64,000 nucleotides of DNA from Berberis thunbergii (lineage: Eukaryota > Streptophyta > Magnoliopsida > Ranunculales > Berberidaceae): contig QNQO01006949.1 in assembly GCA_003290165.1 (NCBI GenBank), positions 1-64,000 on the forward strand. The letters are read 5' to 3'. Both the position numbers and the translations under genes were made by a program. Positions 32,061 to 47,100 of the stretch are shown here, one piece after another (positions within the stretch are counted from its first letter, which is position 1; every line of letters starts with the position of its first letter). The notes beneath the pieces are model-generated. The model saw only the letters and a program-made list of their open reading frames with translations, searched no databases and was not told the origin of the DNA.

Positions 32061-33990
32061 ACATCAGATTTTCTCTAGTTATTGCCAAAATGTGATATCT
32101 CAAAATATATCGAAATTTCACAAAATATTTTCTAGTCATGTTAAGGAATGGGAATTTCAATATTCGTATATTTTACTTGTTATAGTGTTATTTTAATTTA
32201 TGTGATATGTAGTCTACATAATATTATGATTCATTCGAAACTTTTTATGTTGTGTTTAAGAATTTAAAATACATAACTTATATTAAATTTGAAATTATAA
32301 CCAAAATTTTTAATTTTTTCTACACAAAATGAAATATTTCACGGAATATTTCTTAAAATCAGGAAACCAGAATTAACTCAAAAAACGAAATCACGCTCCT
32401 TGGTTTATTGTTTTCTTTTATTTAGGTGGGTTTATTTTTTTTGAAACATGGAAAATCGTGAAGAAATAATAGAGGGAGAAAAGACAAGGAAAAAAGAAGA
32501 AGCATGTGTGATTAAGATGATTGTTTCTTAGTGAGAATATTCTTTTCTTTGCCCCCATAGAAAAGTGTTTTTTTTTTTCATCATTTTGAGAAAAATGTGA
32601 TGTTGAATCTTCAACCTTATGTTCTACTTCTTTTCCACACTCTTTACTCTTTTTCACTATTTCCCACGAAATTATGTCCTTTAACCAAACTCAGCCCTTC
32701 TTTATTTTATTTTCCAAAGTTGATCTCACTGCAGGAGTTCCCCAATGCGAAACACTGAAACAGCTCAGCTGGCTTTGGAATTCTCTAGGACTAAATTGTT
32801 GTTCCCTTGACATAGAGTCAACAATTCTAGCCGTTTGGCAGCCATTTTTTTTTGCCTGATTTGAGTTTTTTTTACATTTTTATCCATTCTCTTTAAAACA
32901 CAACAAAAAAATATCATTTATAGAAATGGTCTAGTGTAAAAAAAATCCAAAACCTGGCCCTAACTACCTAGAATTGTTGATATTAATTAGATTACTTCCA
33001 GTTATTGGCAATTGCGCTTTCAAGTACACGGCTAGCCTAAGCGGCCTAGAGTTTAAAATGAGTGCATCAAATAGTCAATGTGATATGCTAAATCGGTTCA
33101 ATAATTTTAGCCAGCCAAGTATGATAGCCACTTTTGAGCCAAGTTTTGGTTTTTTTATACATTTCCCCCCTTCTATATATGGTATTTTAAAGAGAATGGA
33201 TAAAAAATGTAAAAGAAACTAAAACTTAGCCAAATTGACTACCAAACTTAGCGGGCTAGACTTGCTCAAATCAGGTATATACCCTTAACATCCAGGATAA
33301 GGTTTTATTGGTGTCAAATGGTTAAGTGACAGACAGACCATCATCCTTAATCCATAATTGCAACACCATATAATGAACATCTTACATTCTCCACCTGACT
33401 CTCCCCATTCAAGTGCTTCTTATAGCAAGCGCCAAAGAGATCAATGACTCCAAGGAGCAGAGAGATCAATAAATCCAAGCTTTGCTAGGTTCTAATTTAT
33501 GATCCATCAAAGGAACAAACACTGTATCAAAGACAGTGGATATCCAGGCACAGTAGGGAAGCTCGTTGTATTCATGTCTGTTCAGGTGGGAAGCATTTAA
33601 GCTGAATTCCATGTCCTCTACCAAAGTTGTGAAGTGCTCAGAATGGAGTCATTAGTGAACCACAGGAACACTGAATCATTCTCTTATGCATGTCTGGTAC
33701 AAGAATCTCTGCAATCAAAGATGTAAGAAGAATGAAATTCTACTGAGTCAAAGTATAGCTCTTGGGCAGGCAGAAATTTTGGAAGACAAGTTCAAAATTT
33801 TCTGAGAATACACAACCAAGCTCGGGAAGGAGGGCTGAATCTGTGGTCATCTAGTTCTCCATTCAATTGAGCTTCAGGGAGACTGCATGTACAGAACTCA
33901 GACTGCATGGTTGGAATGGAATGCCTTCAATTCCCCCTCCCTTTGAATTCTCTCTCGGCCAAAACTGAAGTAGAGCGCAGCTACTTTAAA
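32061..33990. other. Intergenic, with one foldback element
   Basis: No gene found. AT-rich apart from the inverted repeat described separately. Bases 33400-33990 probably contain the 3' untranslated region of the transporter gene. Confidence 0.4.
32740..33285. repeat. Foldback (inverted repeat) element
   Basis: TTTTTTACATTTTTATCCATTCTCTTTAAAA at about 32868-32897 is inverted at 33184-33213. Outer parts also pair loosely (CTGATTTGAG at 32858 against CTCAAATCAG at 33268). Probably a MITE. The outer ends are not resolved. Confidence 0.55.
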
Positions 33991-34000
33991 CTCTACCTCT

Positions 34001-37000
34001 TCAACCTTCTTCTTTTTTACTACATCTGCCACCCTTCATTCCCTTAACCTCTCCTAACTGAATCATAGGTACAAAAGATATAAATACCAAAGGAACCAAA
34101 GCTGCAATAAACTGAAGTACAATTCCTAATGGCAAGTTCGAGTAATTTCCAGAAGATATTCCAATGAGAGAAGCCAAGCCAACACCCAAAAAACCACTGA
34201 CTATCGATGATAAACACAGGGCCGAAGCTAAGAAAGACGTGAGTGATCCCTCGCATCCAGGTGGGCATAGTTTTGCAAACAACACTGAGAAAGGCAGGAA
34301 CCTAAACTGAGCAGCAGTTTCTGCCAATCCTGATAAGCACAAAACATATATCTCATTGGAAACACCTAGCTTGAGATTTATCTGTTTTACCAAGATCAGA
34401 TCAAGAAGAAGAGTAGTTGCATACACAAGTTGCACCGTGCCTATCAATTTCCTCATTGGGATTCTTTTCCACCATCGGTCATATAGAACAGTGGCTGACA
34501 GAAGCATCAATTGACCAACCACTTTAGACATCCCTATGATTGACGAATCAAGATTTAGGCATTGTGTTTGGTAGCAGAAAATTGCCCCCGAGAGAATCGG
34601 AACAACAGCAATGGAAGCTACTATCCAATAAAGAGGAAAAAATATTCTCTCTTCACTAATTGCTGTCATCAGGTTGTGGAACTGTCCGCGTAAATTTTCT
34701 GATGCCGACTTTGTCATGAGATTGTGACCTGATGTTCTTTGCAAACCAAGAGAATCCTCTCTCGTCGTCAAGGAAATAGCAATCTGAAATAATAGTAGAA
34801 GAGCGAATAGAAGAAACATGGTCTTGGGTTGTGACTCGAGTAAAAAATAACCGCCAAAGAAGTTGCCCAAAATGCTACCAGCAGCAAGACCCATGAACGC
34901 ATAAGATTGGAGACCGGTCATTTTCCATTTTTTGCCATACTCAGCAATAAGAGCATCTTTTGCGACTTCTGTGATGGAAGCACCAAGGTTGCTAAATAGC
35001 ATACATGTCATTAGTGCTGGAAGAGTTTGACTTGCAACTGGTACGAAAGCCAGTGTACCCCAAGATAGAAGCTGCAAAAGAACTGTAGTAATTGATTTGT
35101 ATCAGCAACTCACTCATCGTTCAACCTTTATAAATTTAATTTATAATCATCTATGAATCTTCACAATACACCAAACAAGATTTTTAATTTTTATTTGTTT
35201 GTCCTCATCATTTGAAATTTAAAGTTTACTTGATACTTGCTCAATAAAACACCTAATTACCTTACAAACAAGCCTATAGGCATGGTCATCTATAATGGAA
35301 TGGATGTCATATTTAGAAGTCCTTCCAAATAAATTATCAACGTTTTCCTGATATTACCTTCTAAAATCTACACTTGCTAGCAGATTGAGTATTTGTTAGT
35401 GTTTGTAGGAAAATGATGCATAGAAACATCTAACTCCTTAAAACCACACGGTAATATCCATTTCTGGTACAGAGAATCCACTTAAAGGAACCCATAATAC
35501 CCATAGTTATCAAAATGAGTATCATATCGTGTATCGGAAACCAAAATTTAAGATACATATATCGTAAAGTATCGTATATTGTAGATACAATGCAATAAAA
35601 ATACATAGTATATACTTAAGCATATAAAACACATAAATAAGACTTATTGAGGCAAGGAGGTCCTAAAACACTTTCAATATATGACTTGTGTAAGACATAT
35701 AAGTAAGTTATTGCCTATCATCCATCTATCCATCTCATGTTACTTGTACAAGGACGGCACATCCATCATCTATCCATCTCACGTTACTTGTACAAGGACG
35801 GCACATCCATCATCCGATATTAGTGTGTCATAAGATACATATGTACCATGTCAATGACACTTTGATACTACATGTATCGAGTATCATATCGTGCATATCG
35901 CACTAACGGAGTCAAGATTTTTGTTGGAGGAGTGGGGGAGCGGAATGATGAGTCATAGTTAATTAATGATAATATAATAATTAATTACTTTAACATAATT
36001 TTTTTTTAAATTTTGAACAATAAATAAATACTATAAAAATCACCTTCCACAACATCTTAGGGGGTACATTATAAATCCCTCCCCTACATCATCTTTCATC
36101 TTCCACGGTATGACCTTATGGGCGTTTCAACATATTGTCCAAGTAGATTCACAAATAATATAGTTAATTTGCAAATGTGTTCGCCACTATAAGGGAAATT
36201 TAAAATTTGCACGCCATGTACTTGTGTTGTTTTAAAAGTAAGGGTGTTAGTTGTATCCTTATGGGTGTCGCACAAGTCCAAATAATATAATTAATTTGCA
36301 AATATGTTTGCCATTATTGTCAAGTAAACCACTTTAAATTAGCATGGTTGTCTGAAAATCACTTCATTTAGTTGTTTAATGACTAAGTGGTTACAGAGAA
36401 AACCAATTGTTTGGTTTTATTGGCATCTATAGAGAGTCCTTCAAACTCATCTCTTCTTCAAAAAAATCTTCACCCAAATAACTCTAGCTGACTAGTTGTC
36501 ATCCTCCCTCTCCCTCGCAAAGCTAATAAAGAGGTAGCTAATAAAAAAATTTATGATCGATTAAGACGGGGACCATATCTGATAACCAGATCTTTCGATC
36601 GATTAAAAAAGGGCCAGATCTTTCGATCGATTGAGAGAGTGGGAAGCTGGGGAAATAGGGAGAGACTTATAGACTTACAAAGAGATCTATCTCTCTTTGT
36701 CAAAGACTTACTGACTTACAGAGAGATCGAGCAAAGACATCGAAGACTGGAGAAGGAGAGGCATCGAGGAAGCATACTATTTTCTTTTGCAAAGTTATCG
36801 AAATTATGCCCATTTCCCTGCTGAGGGCTCTTCTGAAGTTGAAGGCATCATTGATCCTCCTTATTACGAGTGGTTCCAATTCAACAAAGGAATTAAGTCT
36901 ACTTCATTTGTTGTTTATAAGTTTTCTTTAATTCAATTGAACTCAATATTCTGATGATTAAACTGGAATTCATAGAATACAAGAACATGGATGAGTGCTT

Positions 37001-38769
37001 CTCTTATATTGAAGATTACACAATGAAGCGTGTATACATCAATTATGAACCGATATAGATAATTGAAATCTTTGCCCAAGGAGGAAGACCACAACAGAAA
37101 ATAGCCAAAGAATCAATCCAAAGTTGAAGGCCAAATGGACCCCTTGCAACTTACGAAGATTAGAGTGCAACTGAAGTCTTTTATCCATCTCAGTCTCCTT
37201 TGATGGGAGAGGACAAATTTTTCGTCCTTGATTTGGGGAACTTATTGAAGTTGTTGTTAAAGTAGAAATTTAATTGGAGTGATTTGGGGAACTTACTGGT
37301 GAGCTGCCGAAAGACTGATGAGAGGGGAAGAAAATGGATTAGGATGGGAGGCAAATCAAAGGAGAAAATTGCATGTTTTTTTTTTCAAAAGTCAATGAAG
37401 TCACTTGCCCCCACGTAGCTCCGTGCCTGCATATCGTGAAGTATTGATAACTATGATATCTACAGATAAATCAACTTTTTTCTTTAATCAATGCCATCAT
37501 TAGCCATTTATCAGAATGGAAGAAACTACACAGCCTAGTAATCTCTACATGGAAGACAAAAGGACCAGCACAGAGAACATAAAATCCATACTATACTCGC
37601 TCTACAAAGGCATTTTACGATTCTTGGTTGGTTTTTCTTTTTTCTTAGTTCACTCTCTCCTGATGTGCTTCACTAAGAAATTGGCAGAACTTACTTACAA
37701 AGAAATATAAAAACTTGATTAATATAACATTTCATGACTGGCCAATTTTCTTTTTGGTTGTTTTGGTTCTTAACAACAAAAATTGTCATTCCGCATAAAA
37801 TTGCTGACATTAACTTCTTAATTGGACTCTTATAATACATGGATGGCTAAAGCATATGGAACTTGCAAAATGTAAATAAAAATAGAACACAATTCAAATG
37901 GAACAATGAATTTAGCCCAAGAATTAAAACTTTGAAATTCAAATTTAAAAAAAATGAACAATTACAAATAAGAATAGAAACTCAATATAAAGCAATAATA
38001 GGAAGAAGAAAAAAAAAAGAGAAGAAAACCAACCTCCAATAGAAATGTAAGGTATTCTATGAGCACCACCAATGTAAAGAGCATCAGAAAGAACCCCATA
38101 GAGCGGCTTTGCCACCATAGGAAGGTTAGCAGAGTTTTGTACAAGCTGCAGTGTTGAAGGCTGAAAATTGAGCGAGTGAGCCATGTGAAAGTTAAGTCCC
38201 AACCATGGAAAACATCTAAACCCCTGCACCCAATATCCAAACCCACACAAAACCAACATCTGATGACTACCCACTTGTAGAAACTGTGTTTTCTTGCCAT
38301 TAATTTTTTTGCTCTTGAACGAGATTTCATTGGGTGTCAGAATAATGGGTTTTAGGAGATGATTGGGTGTTGTTGAGATTACAGGCTTATTTGCTGCGGT
38401 GTTTGGAGATGACGAGAAGATTGGGTTTTGGTTATGAGAGTTGTAAATGAGATTGGAAGGAAATAAACAAGATGGTATTAATGGTGGTTTCTTAAGTTTT
38501 AGTGTTGTGGGAATCAATGGGGTTTCCAATATTGTTGTTGTGGAAAACATGGTGGAATTTATTGAGAGGCGCTTTAAAAATGAAAATGTGGAGAGATCTG
38601 ATGATTCCGTTTGGAGAAAACTCACTGGGGAAGAAATGTGTTTGGCAGCAAGGCAGGTTGACCAAGATTGAGAGAGATGGAAAGATAAATAATAATTATT
38701 TTTATGCATAGTCATAGTGTGGTGGTAAAGAGAGAGAGTTCTAGAAGTGAACAGGAGAAGGTATTCCAT
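34001..38769 (-). CDS. Folate/biopterin transporter family protein, probably plastid (2 exons)
   Basis: Exon 1 is 38769-38034 and exon 2 is 35082-34001, giving 605 residues. The intron is GT-AG, and the acceptor at 35083 is chosen because it alone keeps frame and yields PYISIGVLLQLLSWG. The first roughly 165 residues are Ser/Thr-rich, low in acidic residues, and look like a plastid transit peptide. The true start may be one of the later ATGs at 38715 or 38709. The membrane part begins LCGFGYWVQGFRCFPWLGL and carries the family signature KPLYGVLSDALYIGGAHRIPY (about 221-241) and LGASITEVAKDALIAEYG. It then has hydrophobic helices to KGMKGGRCSKKEEG. About 12 spans are expected for this MFS-like family (BT1/FBT). 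Members in plants move folates or pterins; substrate here is inferred only. Confidence 0.9.
35720..35815. repeat. Tandem duplication, about 45 bp, in the transporter intron
   Basis: The block ATCTATCCATCTCATGTTACTTGTACAAGGACGGCACATCCATC occurs twice in a row, with one C/T difference. It lies in the large intron of the transporter gene, next to ATCGTATC-rich sequence (35520-35600 and 35870-35910) that may be a decayed inverted-repeat element. Confidence 0.75.
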
Positions 38770-41180
38770 CTCTCCTTCAACTTCAACTTCAAGTTCAAGA
38801 GAGGTGCAGAGTGAGAGAGAGACCTGTTGTTTTTGCGTTGGTGTTCTGGGGAGTAATTAATTAGGTTGAAGGGTGGGACCCACAAACAGGGGATAGGTCC
38901 CACTGCTGTGATTTTGAACAAAGGTAAGTGTCAATGATGATGATGATGTATGTGAGTTGGACGATTTATTTATAATTAGGGTTTTAGATCCATCCCTTCC
39001 TTCTGCCAAGGAATCATTTTCTCAAATCAGGGGACTAACTCATCTCATCTCATCTCATTTTGAGGGTCACACTCCGCATCCTATGGGACCCAAAATTTTC
39101 TGGTTCGTTACCATGTTTTACTTCTAGTGATTGGCTAGGGTTTTTACTATTTCTTATATATATATATATATTTTTTTTTGTGTTGATTGCATGTGGTCTC
39201 AATCATGTCTTGTCACACGTACACACACTTGCAACTTGCAATCACACCCACCCTATGAAATTAAGCCGGCCTCTCGTGGTTTGTGTATAGTGGTAATTAT
39301 TAGAGGTATGCATATTGATCTTCCTAACATCAAATGCCAATCATCATCTCGTAAGCCAAAGCAGAACTCAAAATGAATGCTATTGCTAACTTATATTGTC
39401 ATGTTTTATATTTGGCATTTTTATTGGACCTGACCTGATTGTTGATTTCAGGTCTAGATAAACATCAACTGTCGCAGACAAGCGCATAGTAGAAAGTGAT
39501 TACGATTACGATGGTATCGTGAGAGAGTGAGTCCAAAATCCTGGATGGCAATTCAAATTAAGAAAAGAGTATTTTGGGGACATGAATTGATGTTCAGCTC
39601 CACTGAGTAGGAGGAATAACATCAACCAAAGTTGGACGGATGCAAGCTTTCACCATGTCTGCATCACCCAAACAATCTTGAGATATTTTCGCTGTCCTGG
39701 AAAGCCTTTCTCATCCGTCAATTATTTTAATTTTGTTTTAACTACTATTAAGCTGCTTTCCTAGGTATATATTTGCACTTAAACTGGAAGAGCAGTTTGT
39801 TTGGTGCTAGTTCATGATTGAAGGTGCATTTGAAAACCCATGAGAGTCATTATTATCTGCAGTGGTATTAAGAGTTAGCAAAATGTAAGCAGTTGATAAA
39901 GGTTTCAATGATTTGAGGACAGAAATTGTTGATTATCACGACTGCCTAAACTGCTACTTATAGGAGAACCAAGAGAGAAATCCAATTGATGAATGTGAAA
40001 TGTGCTCATTCATGTCATTGGGACCTACCATGGCCATGATTCTCATAAACCTGTTAAGGTTCACCATCCTTGAAAATGATGATGGCAACTCCCAGTACTC
40101 AAAAAGTACTAACATCTTTGGGCTCATCCGCTCACGTCAATTCAAAGGATCTCATATTTGCTGGAGATGACTTGAGAAAGACCTTTGAAAGCTAACTCAA
40201 TGTGGTGGCACAGACTTCTCCATCAACTGTATGGATCCAAAGCTAATAAACACATGCCACGGTGTTAATCCCAATTGATGACTTACCAAACAAATATGTC
40301 ATAAATATTAAAATTGCTTCAAATTCTCTGAGAACCGTTTACATTATAATGTAAAAACAAGTCATACATACAAAAATGTATTTTGAAAGCTATAACTCAT
40401 TAGGGATCTCATTTTGTAAGCAATGCGCTTTTTTTTTTTTTCTCTCTTTCTTTTTCTTTTTCCCTTTTTTTTTTTTTTTTCTTTTTGTTGCCTGTATCAA
40501 ATAAAACAAATTTTTTTTGGACGCGAGTAGAGGCTATTAATGCAATCTCATAACTAGTTGATGCGTCCGAAGAATAAAAAAAAAGTTATGTTTATACACC
40601 GTATTTTGATTCTGCTGATTGAATACAATCAAGTGTAATCGGATTCCAATGCAACAAAAAAATTCAATAGAATACGAGTAGTGGGGAACAACGGCAGCCA
40701 ATATATCACTAGATAATGTTTAGAACACTAGATGGGACAAGCTTAAAGACACATATTTCAAGTTCTTGGAGTCGGAGATACAAGTTTCAAATGAATACAG
40801 ACTGTGCATCCCTGAACAACATGGTTGATAATAACACAGGTTCTTTGAGACAGATTTGGTTGGTTGGGAGTGCCAAACAGATATTATATCAGATCTGTCA
40901 ATACCTTCAAACTCTGCAGGTTAACCACCCCCAAATTACGTGGTAACTAACAAAGTTCGATAAATAGAAACTCATGGGAAGATCCTTTTCTCTTAAACTG
41001 ATTCTGTTACTAACTTCTTTTCTGGTACAATTATTTTCCAGAGTAGTTTCTTGCACATGAACTTCCAATTTACCATAACGATCCACCCGTGTGGCTTAGA
41101 AAACTATGCAGAAGTTACGCTCAAGACCATTGTTATTATGCAGACCACCTACCTTTACCTTCATTCTCTACAATTTTGAA
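38770..41180. other. Spacer between transporter and HAD genes
   Basis: Contains the promoter side of the transporter gene and the 3' side of the HAD gene. It includes a short AT microsatellite (39158-39172) and a 60-base pyrimidine tract (40429-40490). No other gene is supported. Confidence 0.45.
40429..40490. repeat. Polypyrimidine tract
   Basis: About 60 bases almost entirely T and C, with long T runs. Simple sequence. Confidence 0.85.
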
Positions 41181-44100
41181 CTATGGCTCCAATTCGAATT
41201 TTTCTTCCAATAATGAATAAAGTTCAATAAGTGATGATACCTGGAAATCTGGTTTCAGATCAGCTTTAACAAAGTCAGAAGAACCATACCTTCCTGTTTC
41301 ATCAAGCAAGCATGTAAAGGCTCCGGCATGCTTTCCACAAGCCATCTAATAAGATGATGTAACGGTAGGAAAACAAAATTGTCAGTTGAAAGTTGCAATT
41401 TACTAGTATTCAAGACAATTATTTTGTAGAAATAAATGATCATGATAAATAAGTATAAAGCAGGTCCAACGCCACATATTCCTGATCCTAGATGGAATCT
41501 AACTATAAATTAACTCTTATAAATCACGTCACTAATGCGTCAGCAACTCAACGAATTTTTTGCAAGAGGGGAAATTACAAAGACCAACATCAAATCGAAA
41601 ATAAATAAATAAATAAACAAAGGAGCAAGGAAGTAACAGGAAGGAGTTGTTGTTCCACATGAAATGACTCCCAATTGAGAGGGAGCTAATCTCGTCCATT
41701 TTAGACTTAAATCAGATGTACCTCAATGCCACAAATAGTAATATTTCCACAATTAATTATCTCCAGAAGAAGCACCCTTTGAAGATCCCTTTGACACTTT
41801 CAAGCCAAATGCCCAAGCAATTGCATATAGAACAAGCATCCAAATTACTCTTTCATTGTCCTACCCATACAGCGTGCTTCAAACCACACTCATCCACAAT
41901 TGACTTGGGAAATACCAAGCCAAACAAACTTCAAATTCGGTCAAGTGGACCCATTTGCCTTCAACGAAGAGATAATCCTGAGTCTTTAACCATGGGACAA
42001 GTCACACGCTCGTCATCAACATCTAGTCATCTATGCCTCTTCTAATATGAACACACGAGATGGCAAAATCTCCAAATCATCTCCCATAAGAAGAAAGAGA
42101 TCTTAAGAGGAGTGTGTTTCCGTGCTATTTTCCAAGGGAAATCTCATAACATACAGGAGGTCTCATTTCCACCAACTTTCCATGAAAGATGATCGAGAAC
42201 TGCCATTTTTTTACCACTCCTGTCTCTATTTGAAATATTCATTGGAGATATAAGCTCCAATTCCTGACTTCCTCAATCTCTTCTTCATTAAATACTCTTC
42301 TCAATTGCAAATTCCAACTTACACCCTTGTATGTGAACCTTCATTCAGGACTTCTAGAATGTGGCACTATCAATGGGGACGGTCTCCAAAATTTCACAGT
42401 TAGCAAAACTCGTGTCAGCAAAGATCATACCCATGTTCAGTATACAAGTACAAGTAGAAGTAAAAAATAGAGGTTCAGACGTGATACGACAAGATGTTGG
42501 CAGCATGTGATGGAGGGGGAGACTTATTATATGGTCTTTTGAGTAAGAGAGGTTTTATTGGGGTTGTATGGGGTGGGTCGCTCTGGTGATCTCAACTCCC
42601 CATTGAGAATCAGCTGGTAGGTGATCTCAACCTCTAAATGAGAAATGTAAACCTACCTTTACCTTCAAGTGTTTTTGATGTTCTCCCTTCTCCATTTCTT
42701 CAATTTCCTATATTATGCAAGTTCAAAATACTTCTACTTATTCCTATCTCAAGTTAAACCCATGTAATAAGGATACTACATTTTGGACAATCGGACACAT
42801 GTGGACACAACGTACTTGGATCTTCAAAACTTTTGATGACTTTTGAAGGTTTCAGTTCTTTATACACGTTATAACTTATGAGTATTGGTCATAATATGTG
42901 GCAATATTTTACTACAAGTGAAAAATATAACTAAGAAAATTGAGTTTACAATTGGAAAAAACACAAATTAAAACAATGTTAATCTAACTTATGGTTATGC
43001 CCTCAGTAAGTCAGTAGTGATGGGTTTTTCAAGTGAAGGTGTCCGACCCTCCGTAGCCTTGTCGGACACCCTTTGCCTGTGTCATAGGCTATATTGTATT
43101 GTATTAAACTATACATGCATGCGTCCAATACTTCATTTCCTGGCTACATAAATATCCTAATAGCTTAGAGTAGTTTTTTTAGAAAATGTTACACCAGTTT
43201 TATTCAAAAAGTTCCAACTTCTTGGATCTGTTGTTTTTTATAATAAATTCTATGATCTCTTTGTGCATGTTCCATTTCTCATGCATTTCTTCAGCAGAAC
43301 AATATCTTGCCAAGATTTTAGTAATAACTTATCCGTTTTATGTCCCCAGAAACCAACTTCGCATTTCTTTAGCTTTGATAAGAGAACTGCACAAGTAAGA
43401 TAATCGAGCATTTTTTTGTGATACAAGTAAAATATGATCACTTGAAACCAGAAAGGAGGAAAGCACTCACATCATCTTTAAGGCTATCCCCAACCATCAT
43501 TACTTCATTAGGATGTACACCCCAAGTTGCACAAATATGCAGCAGTGGAGCAGGGTTCGGTTTATAAGGGCGAAACTCCCTACTAAGCGCTGGAGAAAAC
43601 ATAATCTACAACAAGAAGTAAAACAACCAACATGAAGGTAAGGAATGAAAAATTCAAGATCCGAGATAAAGTAACAAACTGAATTTGGACTTGTTCCTCT
43701 ACAATAAGAAACATCAAATTTCAATCATGTCGAACTCAAAACTAAGGGTGCGCACGGGACGGGATGGACCTCATCCCTATCCCATCCCCTTTGTTTGGGA
43801 TCGAGATGGGACGAGACGGGACGGTATGAGCATGTACTAAATAGTCCTCCAATGAAAATAACAAAAAAATTTCATCTCACATTACTCGCACACCAATAAC
43901 GTTAAATTTAAATTTATGTAAATAAAACTTTCGTCATGTCAATATTAAATGTCATATAAAATTTGTGGAAGGTTACCTTACAATGAAATTAAGTTTGTTA
44001 AATGAAATTAAGTTTGTTAAATGTCATAAATTTGTCTTACATATTTCCGTAAGAGTTGAAGTATCATTCATACAGTATACAATTAGGAACAATTTTCTCA

Positions 44101-47100
44101 AACTAAATAACTCATAGTACAAAACTAATCCAAACCATCATTTGTCTTTATTTTCTACAAGAATAATTGGCCTATAACCAATCTAAAATGTGAAAAAACA
44201 TAAATTTTCATGGATTTTATTTGACCTAAAATATCCAAATTGAAGTTTCTACCTAAACAAAGAATACCAAATCAAGCAAGTAAATTTTCAAACAATAGAT
44301 GTTTTAATTTAATTTCAACATATCCTAAACCTTCTTTAAAATAGTAATTGGATTAAAAATAATAATAATAAATATCAAAATAAATAAGTTTGGAACGGCA
44401 CGAGATGGGCGAGATTGAAAATCTTCATCCCGATCCCATCCCACTCTAGATCGAGACAAGACAGGATCGAAATGGGTTTGATCAATAAAAAAGAACCTGG
44501 CGAAAATTGGAACAGGATCGCGGGATGGGATGCCCACCCCTACTCAAACAAACTCCTAATAAGACCTCTTTAGTATTAAACAACTATCAGGCATTCACTA
44601 AGCAGTCATAACAACCTAATCAAATGGGGTAAGAAATCCCATTCAAACATAGGATAGAAATTGAAACCAATATTGCATCACCTCTTTTTTAATCAATAGA
44701 TGATATTGTTTCATTTGTATGTCACGGGGATGCAGAATCGAACATCACTTGCTTGTGAGGTGATTCTCTACTCAATAGAGCCACAACTTTAATCCATTTT
44801 GCAAGTCATGGTTTCTCCTCAATGATGTGCAATACAATTCGGAGCTAAATGCAAAAATAATAATAAAAGAAGAAGACAACAATCAGAGTTTTTTTTTTTC
44901 AATCCTTCCACTATATTATTACAACAAGGATTTTCAACATCTCAAGGCTCCAACATTTGTTATCTTATAAAGATGACAATACTCTCAAAAACAAACTCTC
45001 AAGGCTCCAATCTCTCAAGAACAAACTCTCAAGGCTCCAATCTCTCAAGAACAAACTCTCTTGATGCTCAAACTTCTCAATAACAAACTCTCTTGAAGCT
45101 CCAACCTTGGCTAACTTACAAGGATTACAATCCTCTCGAGAACAACTCTGGAGGCTCCAACCTCTCAAGAACAAACTCTCTTGAGGCCACAACTTCTCAA
45201 GAACAAACTCTATTCAAGGTTCAACCTATCTTATTAACTAACAAAGATTCCAATACTCCCTTGAGAACAAACTCTTCGAGAAGCTTCTCTCTCAAGAACA
45301 AACTCTTAAGGCTCTCAAGAACAATTCCCTTGAGAGCTCCACTAAACAAGCTATGAATCTACATCTCTCTAGCCCGGATCCTCTAGATTTTTTTTAAATT
45401 TTCCTGGATGTCCTGGGATCCTTGAACCTACATACAAAGATATTATATATAGGCTAACCAAGTCCAAACCAAACAAAAAAAGCCTACTCCTAATAGGAAA
45501 GTATTTTCATATTACTTTTCTTGTCCCACGAGGAGAACTTTCTTGTTTTAGCCAAACAAAGAAAACTACTAATAAGTATTTTCATATTACTTTCCTTGTT
45601 TCATAAGGAGAAAGTTTTCATATACTAACATCCTAGTTGAAAAGGAAACCAAATTTAAATAGGAAACTTTCCAACAATGAAACTTTGTCCAACAAGGAAA
45701 CTTTCTTTCCAAATTACTTAAGGAAACCTTATCAAAATAGAAAACTTTCCGTAATTAACTACTAAGATCCTAAAGGAAGATACCCATGTATGACTCAAAT
45801 CAACTGTAGATGCTCTCGAAATCTTGGAAATGCACTTACTTCTCTATTGGGATCAAATATTTGTATGGAAAAATAGTAACAAGAAGGCAAGTAACTTATT
45901 CAGTAAAACCTCAAGGATTTAGAACACGAAACCAAAACAATGTGGGAGCAAGAACCAAACTTTGGTATATTGGAACCAAAACTTGCAGTTAGATTTATAT
46001 ACAAATCATTCGGCATATGAAAAATTGAACCTTAATGTAACAAATCCGACCATCAGATGTAAAAATGACCCTAGAAAAAACAATGACCCTAAAAAGAAAG
46101 AATGGGGTGAAATGAGATACTACCAAATTTAAATGCTTGATCTATGAGGTCCACTGAAGTTCATTTAGTACAACAGTTTTGGAGTTAAAACTAGCTTTGA
46201 TGCCTTCACTGCAAGGCAAAGAAGCACGGACTCTTCGAAAACTTACCGTATTCATGTCTGACACGTATCTGACACCAACACTCATTCGACACGCCTCCGA
46301 CATGTGTCGGACACTTGGTCAACGTGTCGGCGGGTGTCAGACACATGGTCAATGTATCGGACACGCCTTCGATACACCCGAAAATTGGTCAGGACACGGT
46401 CAAAACTAAAAAATCAACTTTTTTTTATTTTTTACTTTTAGATGTCTGCAAAAACCACATAATTTAATGGTTATTGATCAATCTAAAGTGTAACTCTTTC
46501 AATTGTGATTTAAGACAAATAGGGCAAAAAACCACTAAAGCATAGAGGTAATTTATGCATCTTCTTAATTTTTACTTCTTCTTGTTCTCTCATTTGCTTC
46601 TTCTCTAATATACATTTTCTCTACTTTATTTTTTTCAACAGTGTCATCTTTTTCAAGACACTTTATTAGATTATTATTTATATTTATGACATTAAAAAAA
46701 TAGTATGACGTATCGACGTGTTCCTGAGTCCTAATTTTATAAAAATTATCAAGTCAGCGTGACGTGTCCGTGTCCAACACGAAGCGCGTGCCCATGCATC
46801 CAACTCCAAGTATCAAATTTGGAGTCTTAAAGGTTTAAGTCAATTTTTGGTATATCTTATAATAGAATTTGACCAAGAAGCAGTGAAACACCCTTGATTT
46901 TCCTCGAAATACAGCAAATAAGACCAAAGGTAATTTTGTTCTTTTTTTTCTTCACTATTCAATTGGTTAGCCCTCAAGAGTCAATGTCCTCCATTGCAAC
47001 CATCCAATTTAACAACATTTGTACTCCAAGCATCAAACCTTAGTTTAACTCCATTATGTGGTTTATTCCAAGGTATCAAAGTGAAGCCCACTGAGTAAGT

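Noticed and set aside
41184..41240. A sixth HAD exon beyond a GT donor at 41240
   Set aside because: No suitable exon was found downstream, while reading through the GT gives a 19-residue end with the family's usual pattern and a stop.
44985..45345. CRISPR-like short tandem repeats
   Set aside because: Repeats are contiguous without unique spacers and the DNA is plant nuclear.
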